Positions 12,624-26,500 of a stretch of 64,000 bases of DNA are shown here, one piece after another. The position numbers and the translations under genes are program-made. Each line of letters begins with the position of its first letter. Position 1 is the stretch's first letter. The DNA comes from Perca fluviatilis. Lineage: Eukaryota > Chordata > Actinopteri > Perciformes > Percidae. The stretch covers positions 14,448,669 through 14,512,668 of the forward strand of contig NC_053126.1 in NCBI RefSeq assembly GCF_010015445.1. Reading direction: 5' to 3'. Under the pieces are notes generated by a model that made no database searches, was not told the DNA's origin, and worked only from the letters and a program-made list of their open reading frames with translations.

Positions 12624-13001
12624 GAAACAACAGAGGATGCGGATGGACTAAAGCAAAGCCTTCAGCCTTTCGGCTGTATACAACCTCAGCTAAACATATC
12701 GCAGAGGGCCACAGGGCAGGCTTTCGTCTACTGTACGAGCTATCCAGTCATACCTGTCTAGACTGGCTGGTGTGCGACGATTGTATAATCCCATAGATCA
12801 ATAAAAAAAAATGGATATGCTGTAACTACTGCAGAGCCTCAGCTACCATCCAGAACAACAGGGCTGCACTGCAGTTTATTCTGTCATGTCAGCAGTGAGG
12901 GAACACCAAGAGAAGCTTTGCAGATGAGACATCTAACCTACTGGTGTTAAGACAGACAGAAGGCTGGGTGCCTTCCACCGTGTGAGCTCTGCCACAGGAT
13001 A

Positions 13002-13170
<169 letters not shown>

Positions 13171-16100
13171 TGGCCCCGAGTGCTTTACACTACACACAGT
13201 ACATGCTGCGTCAGCGACACAGGCACCCACCACAGTCAGCCTAGCCAGCACGTTGCCTCTGTAAGCTGATTTACAGCAGTGTGTGTTTGCACTGAGCACA
13301 TAAACAAATGCATGTGGGCTCTTACAACTTTTTAGCAGGAAACAAAGGAATCCAAAAAAGAATGAGTCGTAGCTCTGAAGTGCACTAAAATGGCCAGGAT
13401 ATTTCCATGGCAACAAAAGGGTGATACAGGTGGACCGGTCACCTGAGCCAAACAGGCAGAGACAGACGCTTGTTAAAAATGACCTGAATACGACACTATC
13501 ACACAGGCAGGGGACATAACATGAGGTCAGATTGTGACTCGCATTCTTGATGCTTTCACTTCAAAAACTCCTCTGGCTTCTCATAAAACGGCAATGTTTC
13601 CCAGTGCTGCAGATGCCCATATAAAAAAAGCCTTTCACGTTCTTCGGAGGACTTTTTAAATGTGATACTTTCATCTCTGTTGGGTTGGCTATGAATAGCT
13701 GACTGATAGTAACACCTACCTTTCACCGGCCTTTGTGGTGACTCATTTCCAGTAAGCATTTGGACCACAGATGCAAAACATAATGGGATAATGGTCTGCC
13801 TGATGATGCACAGATAATGGACAAATAGACAGGAAAGTACTCCACTAATAGCTACTGAGATGAGAGTATGCAAAAACGGCTGCTTCTTCCAAATTTCATA
13901 TAAGCCTATCATTTTCCCCTTAGCCGCCTAGACCCAACATTGTTCAAAAACCAGTTTGAATCTTGAAATTGCAGAGAGATGACACATTGTCCAGGTTGAA
14001 GAGACGTATTCTGTCACACAGCTGTGTAGGGTGACATGGTAGGCATGGCCTGGCATGGCTGAAAGCTCACCATATGACACTGTGGAATGATTGAGCCCAG
14101 GCTGCAACCCTCCAGCACAGGCTGCTGCCAACAGACGGCTACCAATGACAGGGCATGGCAGCACAACACAGACAAGGTCCAATGCACAGCTGCTCCCTTC
14201 CACTACCAGGCATGTCATACCTCACAGAGACAAAGAGGCATGCTCACATAGACACACAGGAATGAAAAGAAAGGAAAAACACACCTATAATCTTCCCCCA
14301 AAAACAATGTGATGGGGAAATTTGCGCTGATTTGATTGCAACAGAATGCCCTTTCATTTGTTCACCTTCTTAACAGTCGCAACCGAGGACACTAGACACC
14401 AGTGTCTTCCTCGCACGCATGTATTACCTCCTGTTGATGATTTCAAGTCTTTTGTGTGTCTAGCAAAAGGAGCGGGAGACTTATGCTGCAGCTTGGAGCA
14501 TAGGGCCAGTAGAGGTGGGGAGCAACGCAGCCAGGGACACAGACGTCTTTTGTAGGTGCTGCTAGCTGAATTCTTATGAATCGCCTGGAAGAACGCTGAC
14601 AAATCAGAGCTGATTGCTTGTGGAGGAGAGACATAACACCCACAGGAAATAGAAATCGCTGAGTGTGGTCACCCAGAGAAAGAGAAGGAGGCGATGGTGA
14701 GAGAGACAGACAGAGAAAGGGAGACAGGCAAAAAGAGGGTGAGAAGAGAGAGGGAGGGAGAGAGAGAGAGAAAACAGCCTTGTGAAACATGCAAGCTCAA
14801 CACATTTAGAGGAGCTTGAGAAGAACAGGTTGAGAGAAAAAAAATAATAAAAAATACTGATCTCAGCAAGGACCAAAACCAATGTGCCAATTAGGAAGTT
14901 GTGAAGTTGAACTAACACGACGAGAGCAACCCAGCCAACCTTCAAAAGCTGTCTGTGTTCATCTAAATCTATAGAGAGCAGCTCGCGAAGGTGGGGTCGG
15001 CTTAGGTTGAGACTCGCATAAATGCTGATGTGACATGATAGGTCGGGCCTTCAGCCCGTGTCATGCTTTAATGATCTCATCCCCGCCACAGAATCTCTCC
15101 AGGGGGGCTGCCAAGGGTGGACACCATTAGCTAGGGACCCTTTGTTGAGGGGGAACCGAGGCATCCACACACTGCGTCCCCCGATGAATATTTATCACTG
15201 TCGTTCACCGCCAAAGGTGGGGGTGGGTGGCTGAATAAAGATGCTCAGGAGGTGATTCTTCAAGGATACATCCAAGGCCCTTCCATCAACGGCTGTCTCA
15301 AAATGGCGGTAGGCTTGTGGGGGCGGCGAGGGGGGAGGGGGTAGATTTCTGGTACTGGAGGTGGCATGCATGGTGGTTCAGGGCTGCAGGGAGAGCCAGC
15401 TCCACTTGACAGCAGTGTAACAAGATTATCAGGGCCATAAGAGCAAACAAAACCCCCAGCAACCTGCCTCAGAATCCAGATTCCGACAGCGCCCGCTCTC
15501 TGAATACTAAACACGACTAGGGAGGACTAACGGGGCGCATGCTTTACTGAGACATGACAGCGGATTGCATATCACTTAACTAATCACATGCACATGTATC
15601 CACACACGGAGAGGTTACAAAAACCACACAAGCGCATATGCATTTAACTTGTCATGATCAATTCTTGAAAAGAAGCGTCCGAGCACTTGGCACCGGCAGC
15701 TTGCTAATGAAGTGAACAAAACTAGACAGTGGAGGTGCATGCTGATGAAAGACTGTTTTCAGGAAAGCACAGGGAGCATTTAACAATGGCAACTCAGTTC
15801 TGTGAAACTAACAACTGAATATCTCACACCAAACAATGCATTTCACCCCAAAAGAGCAGATGCACAATTTGGCTCATATGCTTAGTTTAAATGACTTTCC
15901 TCTGCTATGACTAGTCCAGACTTGTAAAGATTTGTACGGCCACAGAAAGAGACACAGGAGCCATTACCCAAATGTAAATTAGGTCTTAGATTATAGATTT
16001 AGCGTCGTTTTAAATTCACTGCCTTTGCTAAACCTGCACATCTTAGCCGATTAACACAACACTAAAGAAAGAGCTGGATGTGAAATCAGTATGATCACCT

Positions 16101-17282
16101 ATTCAGTTTCCCTGATCAATAATGTATGAGACTTGTAGCCTCTCGCTCCATTATCATGGACTTTCCACAGGAAACAGAATGATGATAACCACAGAGATAC
16201 TGAAAATGACGACATAAGGGAGTGAAAAAATAAATAAAAGAATTGCCTCTCTCATTATGCTTTGGCTCATTCATTTAAACCTTGGGCCTATTTGTTCTCT
16301 GTGTCCACTTGCTCTTTCAAGAGTGAGGTGCTTTATGGAGACAGCCAACATTTTCACCGTGTATGCCATAAATAGCCATTCTCAACACTTCATGCCTGAT
16401 CAGAGCCACTACTTTTACTCCCTCCCTTCTAATTCAGAGTCAAAAAGATCGTCTAGATAGTTAGATCTGATCATTCCTCCCTTCAGCTGAGTGAAGTCAA
16501 TTATCAAGCAAGCTACATGTGTCGGGCGCCATTTAACCGCAAATTAAAAATCTGACTCTTTGGATAGCTCTGGAAGAGTTACTGGAAGACCGGTGTAAAC
16601 TTGTGTGTGTGGAGCAAACACAGTGTGTGAGTGTGTCTGTGCGAGAGAAAGATACGATGGGAAGAGGGGAGGGAAGCTATTAACTACTAAGTATTCAGAG
16701 CGTGAAATAAGAGTGACAAAAAGAGGGAGAGGGGAAATCATTCAGCAGCTTTCAGAGGGAAATGTGATACGCTTGTAGTAGAGGGGAAATACTAAGCCAA
16801 TACTTTTGACCAGTGGAGGTTCGGGGAAACACTAAAATAGTGCTCAACCAAAATCATATGCCTGCCTGACTATGACTAGGGTACGACTAGAATTGAAGGG
16901 TTAAACGATTGTTAGCAACAGTCTGTACATTGTAATGATATTGTTCGGACCTGCAAATGAAGTCCTGCTAGATGAATAGACAGATGCGGAATACGATATT
17001 TAATCAAACACGCTATAATCAACAGATGAGCGAAGAAAAAAAAAGTGCTTTCTGAAACGAGCTCTTTTCTCACATGCTGTAAATAAAGATTTGAAAAAGA
17101 CAGACTGAATTTCTACTTGCTGCATAATAAAATGAGAAAAATGTGCATGCTTATACTTATTATAAGCACCTAAACTTGGGCCAGTAGCTTTGGTAGCCTA
17201 AATGTTTCCAATTTTACAAAACATTGTATTTTTAGAGCAGGGTAAATGTTGAGTCTTTGAAAAATGATAATATAATCAATAC

Positions 17283-17285
<3 letters not shown>

Positions 17286-17328
<43 letters not shown>
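17286..17328. repeat. (AAT)n microsatellite
   Basis: About 14 uninterrupted AAT units in AT-rich DNA. Confidence 0.9.
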
Positions 17329-17329
<1 letters not shown>

Positions 17330-20300
17330 TTGCTTTGTAATACAATTATTTTGATGCATTCATTTAGAGAGGTCATTGTAAAGAGATCATAATAATCATA
17401 TTTACATTTAAAGCACTGGCATTTTGGCAAAGGATTTAATCAAAAAAAAAAAAAATGTAGTCCAAAGATTAGACCAGCCTTTCAGGATTAAAGCAAATGG
17501 CTTTAGGCTAATAATTATTTAAAACAAATGTGGTGATTCTGTTGTTTATGCCGGTCTGAATTTTGGTAAATCTCAAAAGGTATTTGTATATTGCTCGGTT
17601 TCAATCAGAAAGTCAGAAATACTTTATTTTAACTTTATATTTGATGTTATTGTAATAAGGAAACAAATTGTAGACAAAAGCAGAGAAAGTTAAATATCGG
17701 TAGAAATTCTGTAACTTTATGTTGTTTCCTGGTGCACAATATTCCACTTTTGTTTTTAAATACATTCAATCTTTTTATTATTTTCTATAAAAAGGTTTAC
17801 ATACATGACTGAACACTTATTATACTTGATTAATTGTCACTAGGTGAAACTACGATAAACAGAGGCTCTGAAAAAGTTCAATATGGAAGCTTGTATGGTA
17901 TACAATGCATGTGGTCGATTCATCTGGAATTTGCATATAGTTCATGTGGTTTAAAGTGAAAACCTGAATCACACCTCCCTCAAAGGATTTTGTATTGTTT
18001 TAAGTCACTGATAACGTGAAGCTTATTTAAAAAGGGACTTGGGTTAGACTGGTTTGGATTATGTCAGTGTTTCAATACAGAATCTATTTCCAAGCTCGGT
18101 AGCTGCTGTTACTCTTGAAGCAGCTCTGTTAGTACAAGTATGACAGGAGAAGAGACTTCATTGGCCTTCCACAGTATCTGCCTGGAGGACTTGATTAAAC
18201 AGGAAGAGAATAGCTCTTGATACCTCGGCCTTGCACTGGCAGAGGAAGTAAGGGTTGCAGGCAACCCACACGCTGGCAAAATATCCAGGAGCTTTACTAC
18301 ACTGGTTGCATACATATTAAATGCATATTGCATTGACCTAACAGCAACAACGCAGCCCTTGCAGCACAGAAGGCAAAACTAGATCAGATCAACACATTTT
18401 TAATGATATTTAAAGTAAGATTATACTGAAACAATTCACATCTTTGACTGGAACCACTGCACAGCTATGATTTGAAGTGGATTATCTTCAATTAAAACAC
18501 AAGTCTGTGATCATGCCATCAAACCAACAGAGCTTTACAGCACTGAATAAAAACAAACGAAAAACAAAGACAACAAATGTATCATCTTATTTTTCCTGTG
18601 GAGTGCTTTAATTCAAATGCAGTCAGTTAGCCAGAGTTATTACCTGGGCTGGAAGTAACAAAGATGCTAATTTCTATTAATAGCATTGCCACCACTCAGT
18701 TCAAATTATGGCAAGTGATTGATGATGTCTGCCTACAGGATATTTGATGGAGCCGTACACTCAATGGGGTTGTCCAAAAAAACATGTCACTTTAGAAAGC
18801 AGTCTGAATTAATAATCATGCGTTCAGTACCAAAAATATTAACTCAGGTTCTCAATGTAACCTACTTCTCAGTTGCTCACATATTTTAGCCTGAACTAAA
18901 GCTTAGAAATAACTAATTCAAATCACATATCAAAGAAGGTAGAAGTGGAAAAAAAAGATGGTTTAATGGTCTAAAGGATGAAAACACTATTTTGTATGAG
19001 TACGGTCACAAGTTTGATCCCCAAAGCACCGACTGTGTCCATCCACAGATGAGCTGAAATATTACTACTTAAAACAAGAAACTGAACTCCAACCTGCTCA
19101 CTCTGTGCACCACAGGAGCTTTAGCTAAATATAAATAACTGAATAAATATCAAATAAATAACTCAAGTTGTATTTAGCAATAGAGATTAGCGAAAGATTT
19201 TATTTTTGTCACTTTGCTTTTTATTTTGTTTGAATAAATGCCTTACATTTATAAATGTATAATGCTGTCAATTTGTCTACTGGTGCCAGTAAAAAGATAT
19301 TGGCTGGACAGAGCAAGTAATAAAAAACATGAATGCTGGCTCCTGTTGCATGTAGCATAATTTAATGAGGTAGAGAGTACAAATATAGCATTTATTCAGG
19401 AAATTCACAGTCATTTACAAAGAATGTTTTATTTTTATTTTATTTTTTTAAATCAAGATACAATCTAGACAGTACTAATAGCAGTCTAATGATCTGCCTG
19501 AGCTCCTTTACAATGTGGGTTATACACTGCTTATCTTAGAACAAGGTCTGGCTATCTTTAACCTCCTTAGAACATTTTATACATATCCAGCCAAGAAAAT
19601 ACCAGAACATGTAGTCTCCCAAAACTCTAAAAAGTGATTCTTCCCTGCCTCCCTGTTTTAGTTTGACTTATCCTCTTGTGCAAATATGGATATGATTAAA
19701 TCACTTGTTTTAATGTCAGTTCACCACAAATATGTCTCAAACATTAATTTGCCAAGATAAAAGTAGGTTGCATTAAAACCAGCAGCCAGTGCACGGCTCT
19801 ATGCTTATGCTCTCTATGTTCTGTCCAATATTAGCTAATCTTAATTACGAACACACAGGGAGCAGCAATGAACATGCCAAGTCTAACTCAAGTTCCAAAC
19901 AGAAATTCATCAAATACACTTGCTACTCTGTCTGGATGAAAGTATTACTTTGAGAAGTGGAGCGGGCATATCGCAATGCTAAGCAATCATAATCCGCACT
20001 ACACTTGCAAGAGGTTTCATCACCAACATTCCCTGCCTATTGCAAAAAAAGGGGCGAAAAAAAACTATATTGATCTTTTTCTCCCTTCCTTCCAGGCATT
20101 CACATTTCCCTGTGCAGCTTAAGCGGCATTTTTGTGTACAAATCTCACATTTGTGTTCCTTCCTGGAGGCTATTAATTGTCCTGAATAGGCGTAACTACT
20201 CCCAAGGCACAGCTGTGTTAGCCATGCAGAGGTGTTGGTGGCCAGACTGTACTCTATTCTGTGTAAAGTCTTGCCTCGTGTTTCATCAACCTCAAATATC

Positions 20301-20802
20301 CCTTCCACCCTCCACCGCCTGCCCAGTCTGAGCAACTGGGTATGAGTTGTGCACTCGGTTCACCTCTATGGGATCCAGCCTTATTTTATCTTCGCTACCT
20401 CAATGCAAGAGGCGATAAATCTCAGAGCTGATCTCCACCACTCCCTGCCTCCATCCACACACCATTGCCAGCCACATCGGGCTCTTATATGGGCCCTCAT
20501 CTGTTCTTGTTACCTGCAGAAAAAGGCAGAGATGGGCATTACGCTTTATTGCAAAGCCGAGCTTCTGATGTAGGGCTGGCCTGTCTGCTAAACACACTTC
20601 AATGCCCCGCTCGCATGAACAGAGATGATGAAACAAGTTGGATATCTGAGAAAGAATGGGCAACTTCTATCTGTTTAGCCCTGCCTATATATGCTCAACA
20701 GTTTCCAAGGTGACTTTTCAAATTGCACAGAGATTCTCCATGGATAATTCATTACCTGCCCTCCATAAGCGTGCACTCTAATAGGCAGCAAATTTCATCA
20801 TG

Positions 20803-20803
<1 letters not shown>

Positions 20804-20893
<90 letters not shown>
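20804..20893. repeat. (CA)n microsatellite
   Basis: About 45 uninterrupted CA units. Confidence 0.95.
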
Positions 20894-20894
<1 letters not shown>

Positions 20895-22591
20895 CTGCCA
20901 AACTAAAATAAAATAATAAAAATATGGTTATAGTGCATCAAACACTACCACAAGCAAGATGGAACTTTATAGTATTTAGCATATTTAATTACAAAAAATA
21001 AAAAAGGCATTTACAGCACGCCTAACACACCAAAATACGCATTTCCTACGCCAGCATTTTGTTTCAAATACTACCTACATTAGGTGTTTGTTTTCAACTT
21101 CCCATACATCCCATAATTACACTTGACCCAATTTAAACAGCCACTCATTGCAGGACTCCATTATAACAACACAGGCATAATATATTGCTTATCATGCATT
21201 TTTTTTTAAATGGATTTGACATTGCAGTTGACATCTAAGCACTTAGTCTAAATGTACTCACACCCTGGTTTGTTGATGTACATAATGACAGCACTGCAAT
21301 GAAATGCACATTCTCAGGTGAATGTAGATGAGGCTTCTGATAAATGCATGATGGTCATCACTTGATGACTGACTTGCACGACAGATCAGCACCATTTCGA
21401 TCCATCTCCTTAATGACGGCGTCTTGGTGATAAACATCGACCCTTATCCACCGTGCAGACCTTTGTCCGGTGGTGCCATATTTCGGGGTGGATTCTAAGA
21501 ACGTCTTATACATCATTGTGATGATTCAGCACGATAAAAATACCGCTGCTTATTTGTTGGCTCTAATACTAAAACAATACTGTGGTTAACAGCCTGGCTA
21601 TGCTATTAAAGCCAAGGACGGCGGGTTTGGTACTGCCATTGTTACAATTTATCCACTGGTTAAATGAATTGTCACTTCAGGTGAACATATTTCAATCCGA
21701 AACGATGGTTTGGAAGCATTCCCGAGATAAAATCCACGCATGCATTTAAAAGCTGCACGAAAGCACAACACATTGCTCAGATTTAACATCACATTCATGT
21801 TTGACAGAAAATGTCATGATAAAAAAAAATATTGAAAACCAACCTGGTCTCGCTAAACCGCTGCCTCGGCTTGCGCTTGCTCCTTTTCACAACGAGGTGA
21901 TGAAGCAGCAGGTTTGAACAGCAAGAAGCGCATGAGTTGACAAGCCACCAAGAAGCGCTGTCATACAGTGGACACGCGACGTCTTGGCAAACTATGTATC
22001 ACAAAAGCAACCAGTTACACAGTTTTGTCATTCCACGGCTCTGTCTCCGACCTCTCAACGCCTGCTTGTGAAAGTGGCAAACAACTCCCCGCTTACAAAA
22101 CAAGCAGGCGAGGAAATCCCCGTGCTCAGCCTTCCTACTAGAACTGTAGCAGTTCAGCACCACGAGCGAATTCCTCACCGGGGAAATCGCCGTTTACGCG
22201 CGAAACCACCTGCCGTTGCGTTACATCAAACCCAAAATCTGAATGGCATGTTTTACTCGCAGCTCATGAGTGTACAAATGCTTAGCTGCCATCTCAGCAT
22301 AGTAGGAGCCCGACCGTCGTCAGTCCCCAACGGCTATACAAGCATTTCCGGTAGAAACTTTCAAAATAAACCCAATACTTATGAAAACATGTGTGTTGGC
22401 CGCTTAAGTGATGCGGACACTCTTAGTTTGAAGACCAAGTCTGATATAAGTCAGGCTACCTTGACGGGGATAGATGTAAGAAGCGAGGTATGCTAACCCA
22501 TTAAGCTAGCCGCGGCCAGCTTGTCAGTGGCGAGGCGAAGGCATGCACACTCAGCATAACAACACCGACTCTGTTTGGTTTACAGACCCAC

Positions 22592-22800
22592 CTGACTGAA
22601 AAATGACGCTCTCTGAAGTTGTTGCCTTCAAGGTCCTCTTCTCACACCGTCACGACGGTGGCCTAACATTAGAGGCAGTTTAATTTCGGTTCCACTTACA
22701 GAAGCGACAGCGCTTCCAAATGCCAGCTCGTGCTCTCCTTGTTGATTCCTTTCTCTTGTATTGAAGACAGACGTCATCGTGTTTGGTCACGTGCCTTCAT
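22592..22800 (-). promoter_or_regulatory. mafg: Candidate mafg promoter and non-coding first exon
   Basis: A GC/CpG-rich region (about 21.85-22.80 kb) sits between mafg and pycr1. On the minus strand it offers two good splice donors: CTTCT|GTAAGT (exon end 22700) and GTCAG|GTGGGT (exon end 22592). Either would splice to the acceptor at 11307-11308 just before the mafg ATG exon. Upstream on the same strand are a palindromic E-box CACGTG (22788-22793) and a CRE/ATF-like ATGACGTC (22770-22777). No TATA box is evident. Assignment to mafg rests on position, orientation and the need for a 5' UTR exon. Confidence 0.5.
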
Positions 22801-22920
22801 TCATTAAGGACCTTTTTCCTCACAAGAAAAAAACATTTTAACCCAAAAATATCACCTTTTGTTACATTGTAGCTGCTAATAACTGTTAGGCGACTGTTAG
22901 ACAGCACTGCTGGCATTTAC

Positions 22921-22994
22921 TCAATCAATCAAGCTTTATTTATATAGCACCTTTAAAATATAACAAAATGCAAGTGCTCTACAGTGATTTAAAA
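22921..22994. repeat. Dispersed teleost repeat tail
   Basis: The stretch has tcaatcaatcaagctttatt, then 'tatatagcacctttaaaa', then 'aagtgctctacagtg'. I recognise this layout as a very common dispersed sequence in teleost genomes; the exact family is not certain. Confidence 0.6.
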
Positions 22995-23480
22995 ACAGCA
23001 GGCAAACATTTTTTTTCTCACTTGCCAATATCATATCCACAAACATTTTTTTTAAACATGTAAAAAATGTTTTTTTCTGAAAACATCCTCAGTTTCATAG
23101 CATCATATAGCATTTAGCACATTATGTTTAAGACATTTTAACATTAATTTGCATTAAATACAGGTTGCACGTAAGTGGCAATTGAGTGTCCAGTCCACTC
23201 AAGTGCATTGCTATTTAGTACATCTAACTTTGCCAACTACCATCAGAAAGGACTTACTGAAATAAGATAAGCCATACCACAAATATTCAATTATTTTAGT
23301 CTAGCCTGACAAAAGAAAAGGCACTTCATTACAAAAAGAAATATGGCTCAAACTGTTTTTTACAGCATAATCCCAAAATTGTTTTAATCTAATTTTTAAT
23401 CTAGAAAGCAATCCACTAAATTCGTGTATGTTCCAACATTCATCTGCCAGTAGTGGTTTATTCACAGCATATATGGAATA

Positions 23481-23486
23481 TTTATT
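23481..23486 (-). terminator. Candidate poly(A) signal AATAAA for pycr1
   Basis: AATAAA on the minus strand lies 20 bases past the pycr1 stop codon. A 3' UTR that short would be unusual, so a further signal may be used instead. Confidence 0.35.
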
Positions 23487-23505
23487 GTTACACACATTAA
23501 AATGA

Positions 23506-26500
23506 TTACTTCTTCTTGGTCCTGGGGTCACTGCTGTTGAACATACTGATCCCATGAGATCTGACTCCAACACCCTCTGCAGTCACTCCTGGCTGCTGCA
23601 ACACTTTGTTCAGAGTTGTCTTCTTTATGGCAGCTGGGGAGATTTTCTCTTGGTCGGCCAAAAACTGAAGTTCCCTTTTCAGAGAAGGGCAGAAATTTAC
23701 AACATAGTGTGAAACATACATATTTAGCACAACGTAGTATAGTAGTGTGGTAATAATCTTATCACTTGTTAACTAGTAACCTGAGAAGGACAAAAGTCTC
23801 ATTGTAACATTATTTGCATATAGCTCCATCTACTGTCTGAGTTATAAACTTCAAAAGAAATATATCATCCTTTGTCCATTTGAATATGACAATTAACTTA
23901 AAAGCATTTCTTGTGTATCCCTATGACAGGAAATATGATTTGTTAGTTTGTTTGTCTCACACATTTCTTATCAACTTACCTAGTCCTAACACAGGAGGCC
24001 TCTACAGCATTGATGAGGAGACTGCGGAAGCCACCACTCTCCATGACATGCAGGGCGTGGATGGTGGCGCCCCCTGGTGAACACACATTGTCCTTGAGCT
24101 GCCCAGGGTGTTGGTCTGAGTCTAACAGCATTTTAGCAGCCCCCTTTAAAGAAACACAAAGTGAGATCCACATTAGACTAACACAGTATTAATTACGTCA
24201 TAACAAACTTGTATCTTTTATCAATATACTGTATATTTCAGACTGTGTCTAGAACCAACCAAGACAGACTGCAGCTGACAACTGGCAAAATTGCAGAATT
24301 CTATCTGGATTGGCTTTACAGATTTTTCAGGGACAGTGCACATGAAACTGTTTACATCGGAATTCGAATGTGAGTCGAGACCACTAATATTAGCATACAT
24401 AGCTTGAAAAGCATCACTAATACCACCCAAAACCAATTGTAACATAATAAAAAAGGAACCAAAAAGCATCATAGAAAGCACATACATGTAACACATAAAT
24501 TCAAAATAATAAAATAAAAGGTAATACCAGCAGGGCTTGGGCTCCGAGGCGTATAGCCAATCTCCTGGGAAGGCCCATTTTCACTCCACCATCCGCAAGA
24601 GCGTCTACAGCTGTAAACGCCTGCAAGGCCACAATTATAATTGTTATGATGATTGAATGTAGGAAAACAATCCACAAGACTAACTTTTTACAGTTGCTAC
24701 AGGTAAGACAAAATTGTAAAACACACTTCACATTATATAAATGACTCACGTAAGCAGGACCACTGCCGCTGAGGCCGGTGACGGCATCAATCAGGTCCTC
24801 TTCCACCTCAGTGCAGTATCCTACACTGGCCATCAGCTGCTCCAGAAGCTTTCCATCCTCCACTTCTGCATAGGTGCCTGTGGCGTACACAGTAGCCCCC
24901 TCGCGCACCACAACTGGAGTGTTTGTCATGCACCGCATTACCTTTGGATCAGCACGATACTGCTGCAGCTTCTGTAAGGGAATAGAGCAATGTACTGAAT
25001 GAATTGTCCTGAAATTATAGGGAAAAAAGGGTGGAGAGGATCACTTATAGTTTTTACTATTATATAAAACTCACATGGATCAAAGTTTGTACTCTAGTCG
25101 ATAGAATATATTAAAATTTCATTTGGTTTAGTCTGCCACATAATATCATTAGTTTTAAGACAACATATCTTGGACTTTATTCAATGAAAATGCATGAGTG
25201 TTTCAAGTTCAAGCTGTCAACCAATGTCATGTTACAACATATGACTGTTCTGCCTAAGGGGCTGCAGTGTGTGAGCGCAGAACACAGTGAGAGCCTTATG
25301 TTAAAATAAACAAAGCCAGAACTTCACAAGCATTAGCCATCATCTCGAGCTGAGATGTACATAAAAACACGATTGATGATTAATATCATGTCATATAAAA
25401 CTTACAAATCATATGGGATTTTGATCATTATAAAAGTTAAAGCAACATTGTGTAATATTCATATTTTTTGTAATTTCACACCCATACAGATTCAGAGTGT
25501 AATTCACCTATACACTGCTGTCGTAAATAAAGATAGATCAAAAACAAGTGAGTCAGCAAGAAGGCCAGCTCGGGGTCTGCCTTGCAGCCTTTTATTTCGC
25601 AAAGCTCTCGCCAAACAACTAAAAGCCAGTCTGAGTTGTCCAACAGCAACTTGGTCACTCTTTCCTTTTCTCTGTTCTTCGTTCAAAATCAGTGGTAGTG
25701 CCGTACAGGGTTGCGCACTTCCAGGAGTTCGTACCCACTCACCAAAAACAGGCATTTGGGGCACGCAGTGAGAATGACCGAGGCAACATTCTCCCTATTA
25801 CAAGTCAGAGTAGCATCAACATGAATTTTAAGGTAAACAACTTATGCAATGTTGCATTAAGTGAACGGTTTTCTGGAGTTATTTGACTTCTGCATTTGAG
25901 TAAACACCATATCACCTATACATACATCTAAGTTAAATAATGTACATGCACGCTAATTGTCTAAGATAGTGTGTAATGAGTATTTGAGTGAGAAAATATA
26001 TTTGATTTTGTCAATATATAGCAGTACTGGACAATATATTGTCCAGTACTGCTATTTACAATCTGTGTTCAGTTCAGTTAGTAACACGTGAAGACAGATG
26101 GCTATGACTTGCCTTCTCTATAGAGCTGATGGTGACTCCTGCAGCACAGGACACAATGAGGTGACGATCTTCGATGTCTGGTCCAATCTCATCCAGTACA
26201 AAAGGGATGATGTGGGGCTTCACAGTCAGGAAGAGAACATCACTTTTGCTCACTGTTTCTTTGTTGCTGGTGGTGAAATTGACACCCAATTTCTGTACAA
26301 CATATACGACATATACACATTAGTTATTCGCTGGAGTATAGGAATTCATAACATGCAAACAAATGAATGTTTTATACCTTGAAACCCCACAAATATATTC
26401 TCCCTAATTGTTTACCTACCCGCAGTCCCTGTACTGTGGGTCGATCTGTGCCTGGGGAACTGGCTGTGATTCTGTGGGTGGCAATCACACCTTAGAGGGG

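Noticed and set aside
12464..12796. 110-codon plus-strand frame rich in Phe-Gly
   Set aside because: It is the repeated TTCGG/TTTCGG end of the hAT-type element and its flank, not a transposase.
21984..22496. 170-codon plus-strand frame between mafg and pycr1
   Set aside because: It lies in the CpG-richer promoter island, where stops are scarce. The peptide has no recognisable domain, no coding partner and lies antisense to the presumed mafg first intron.
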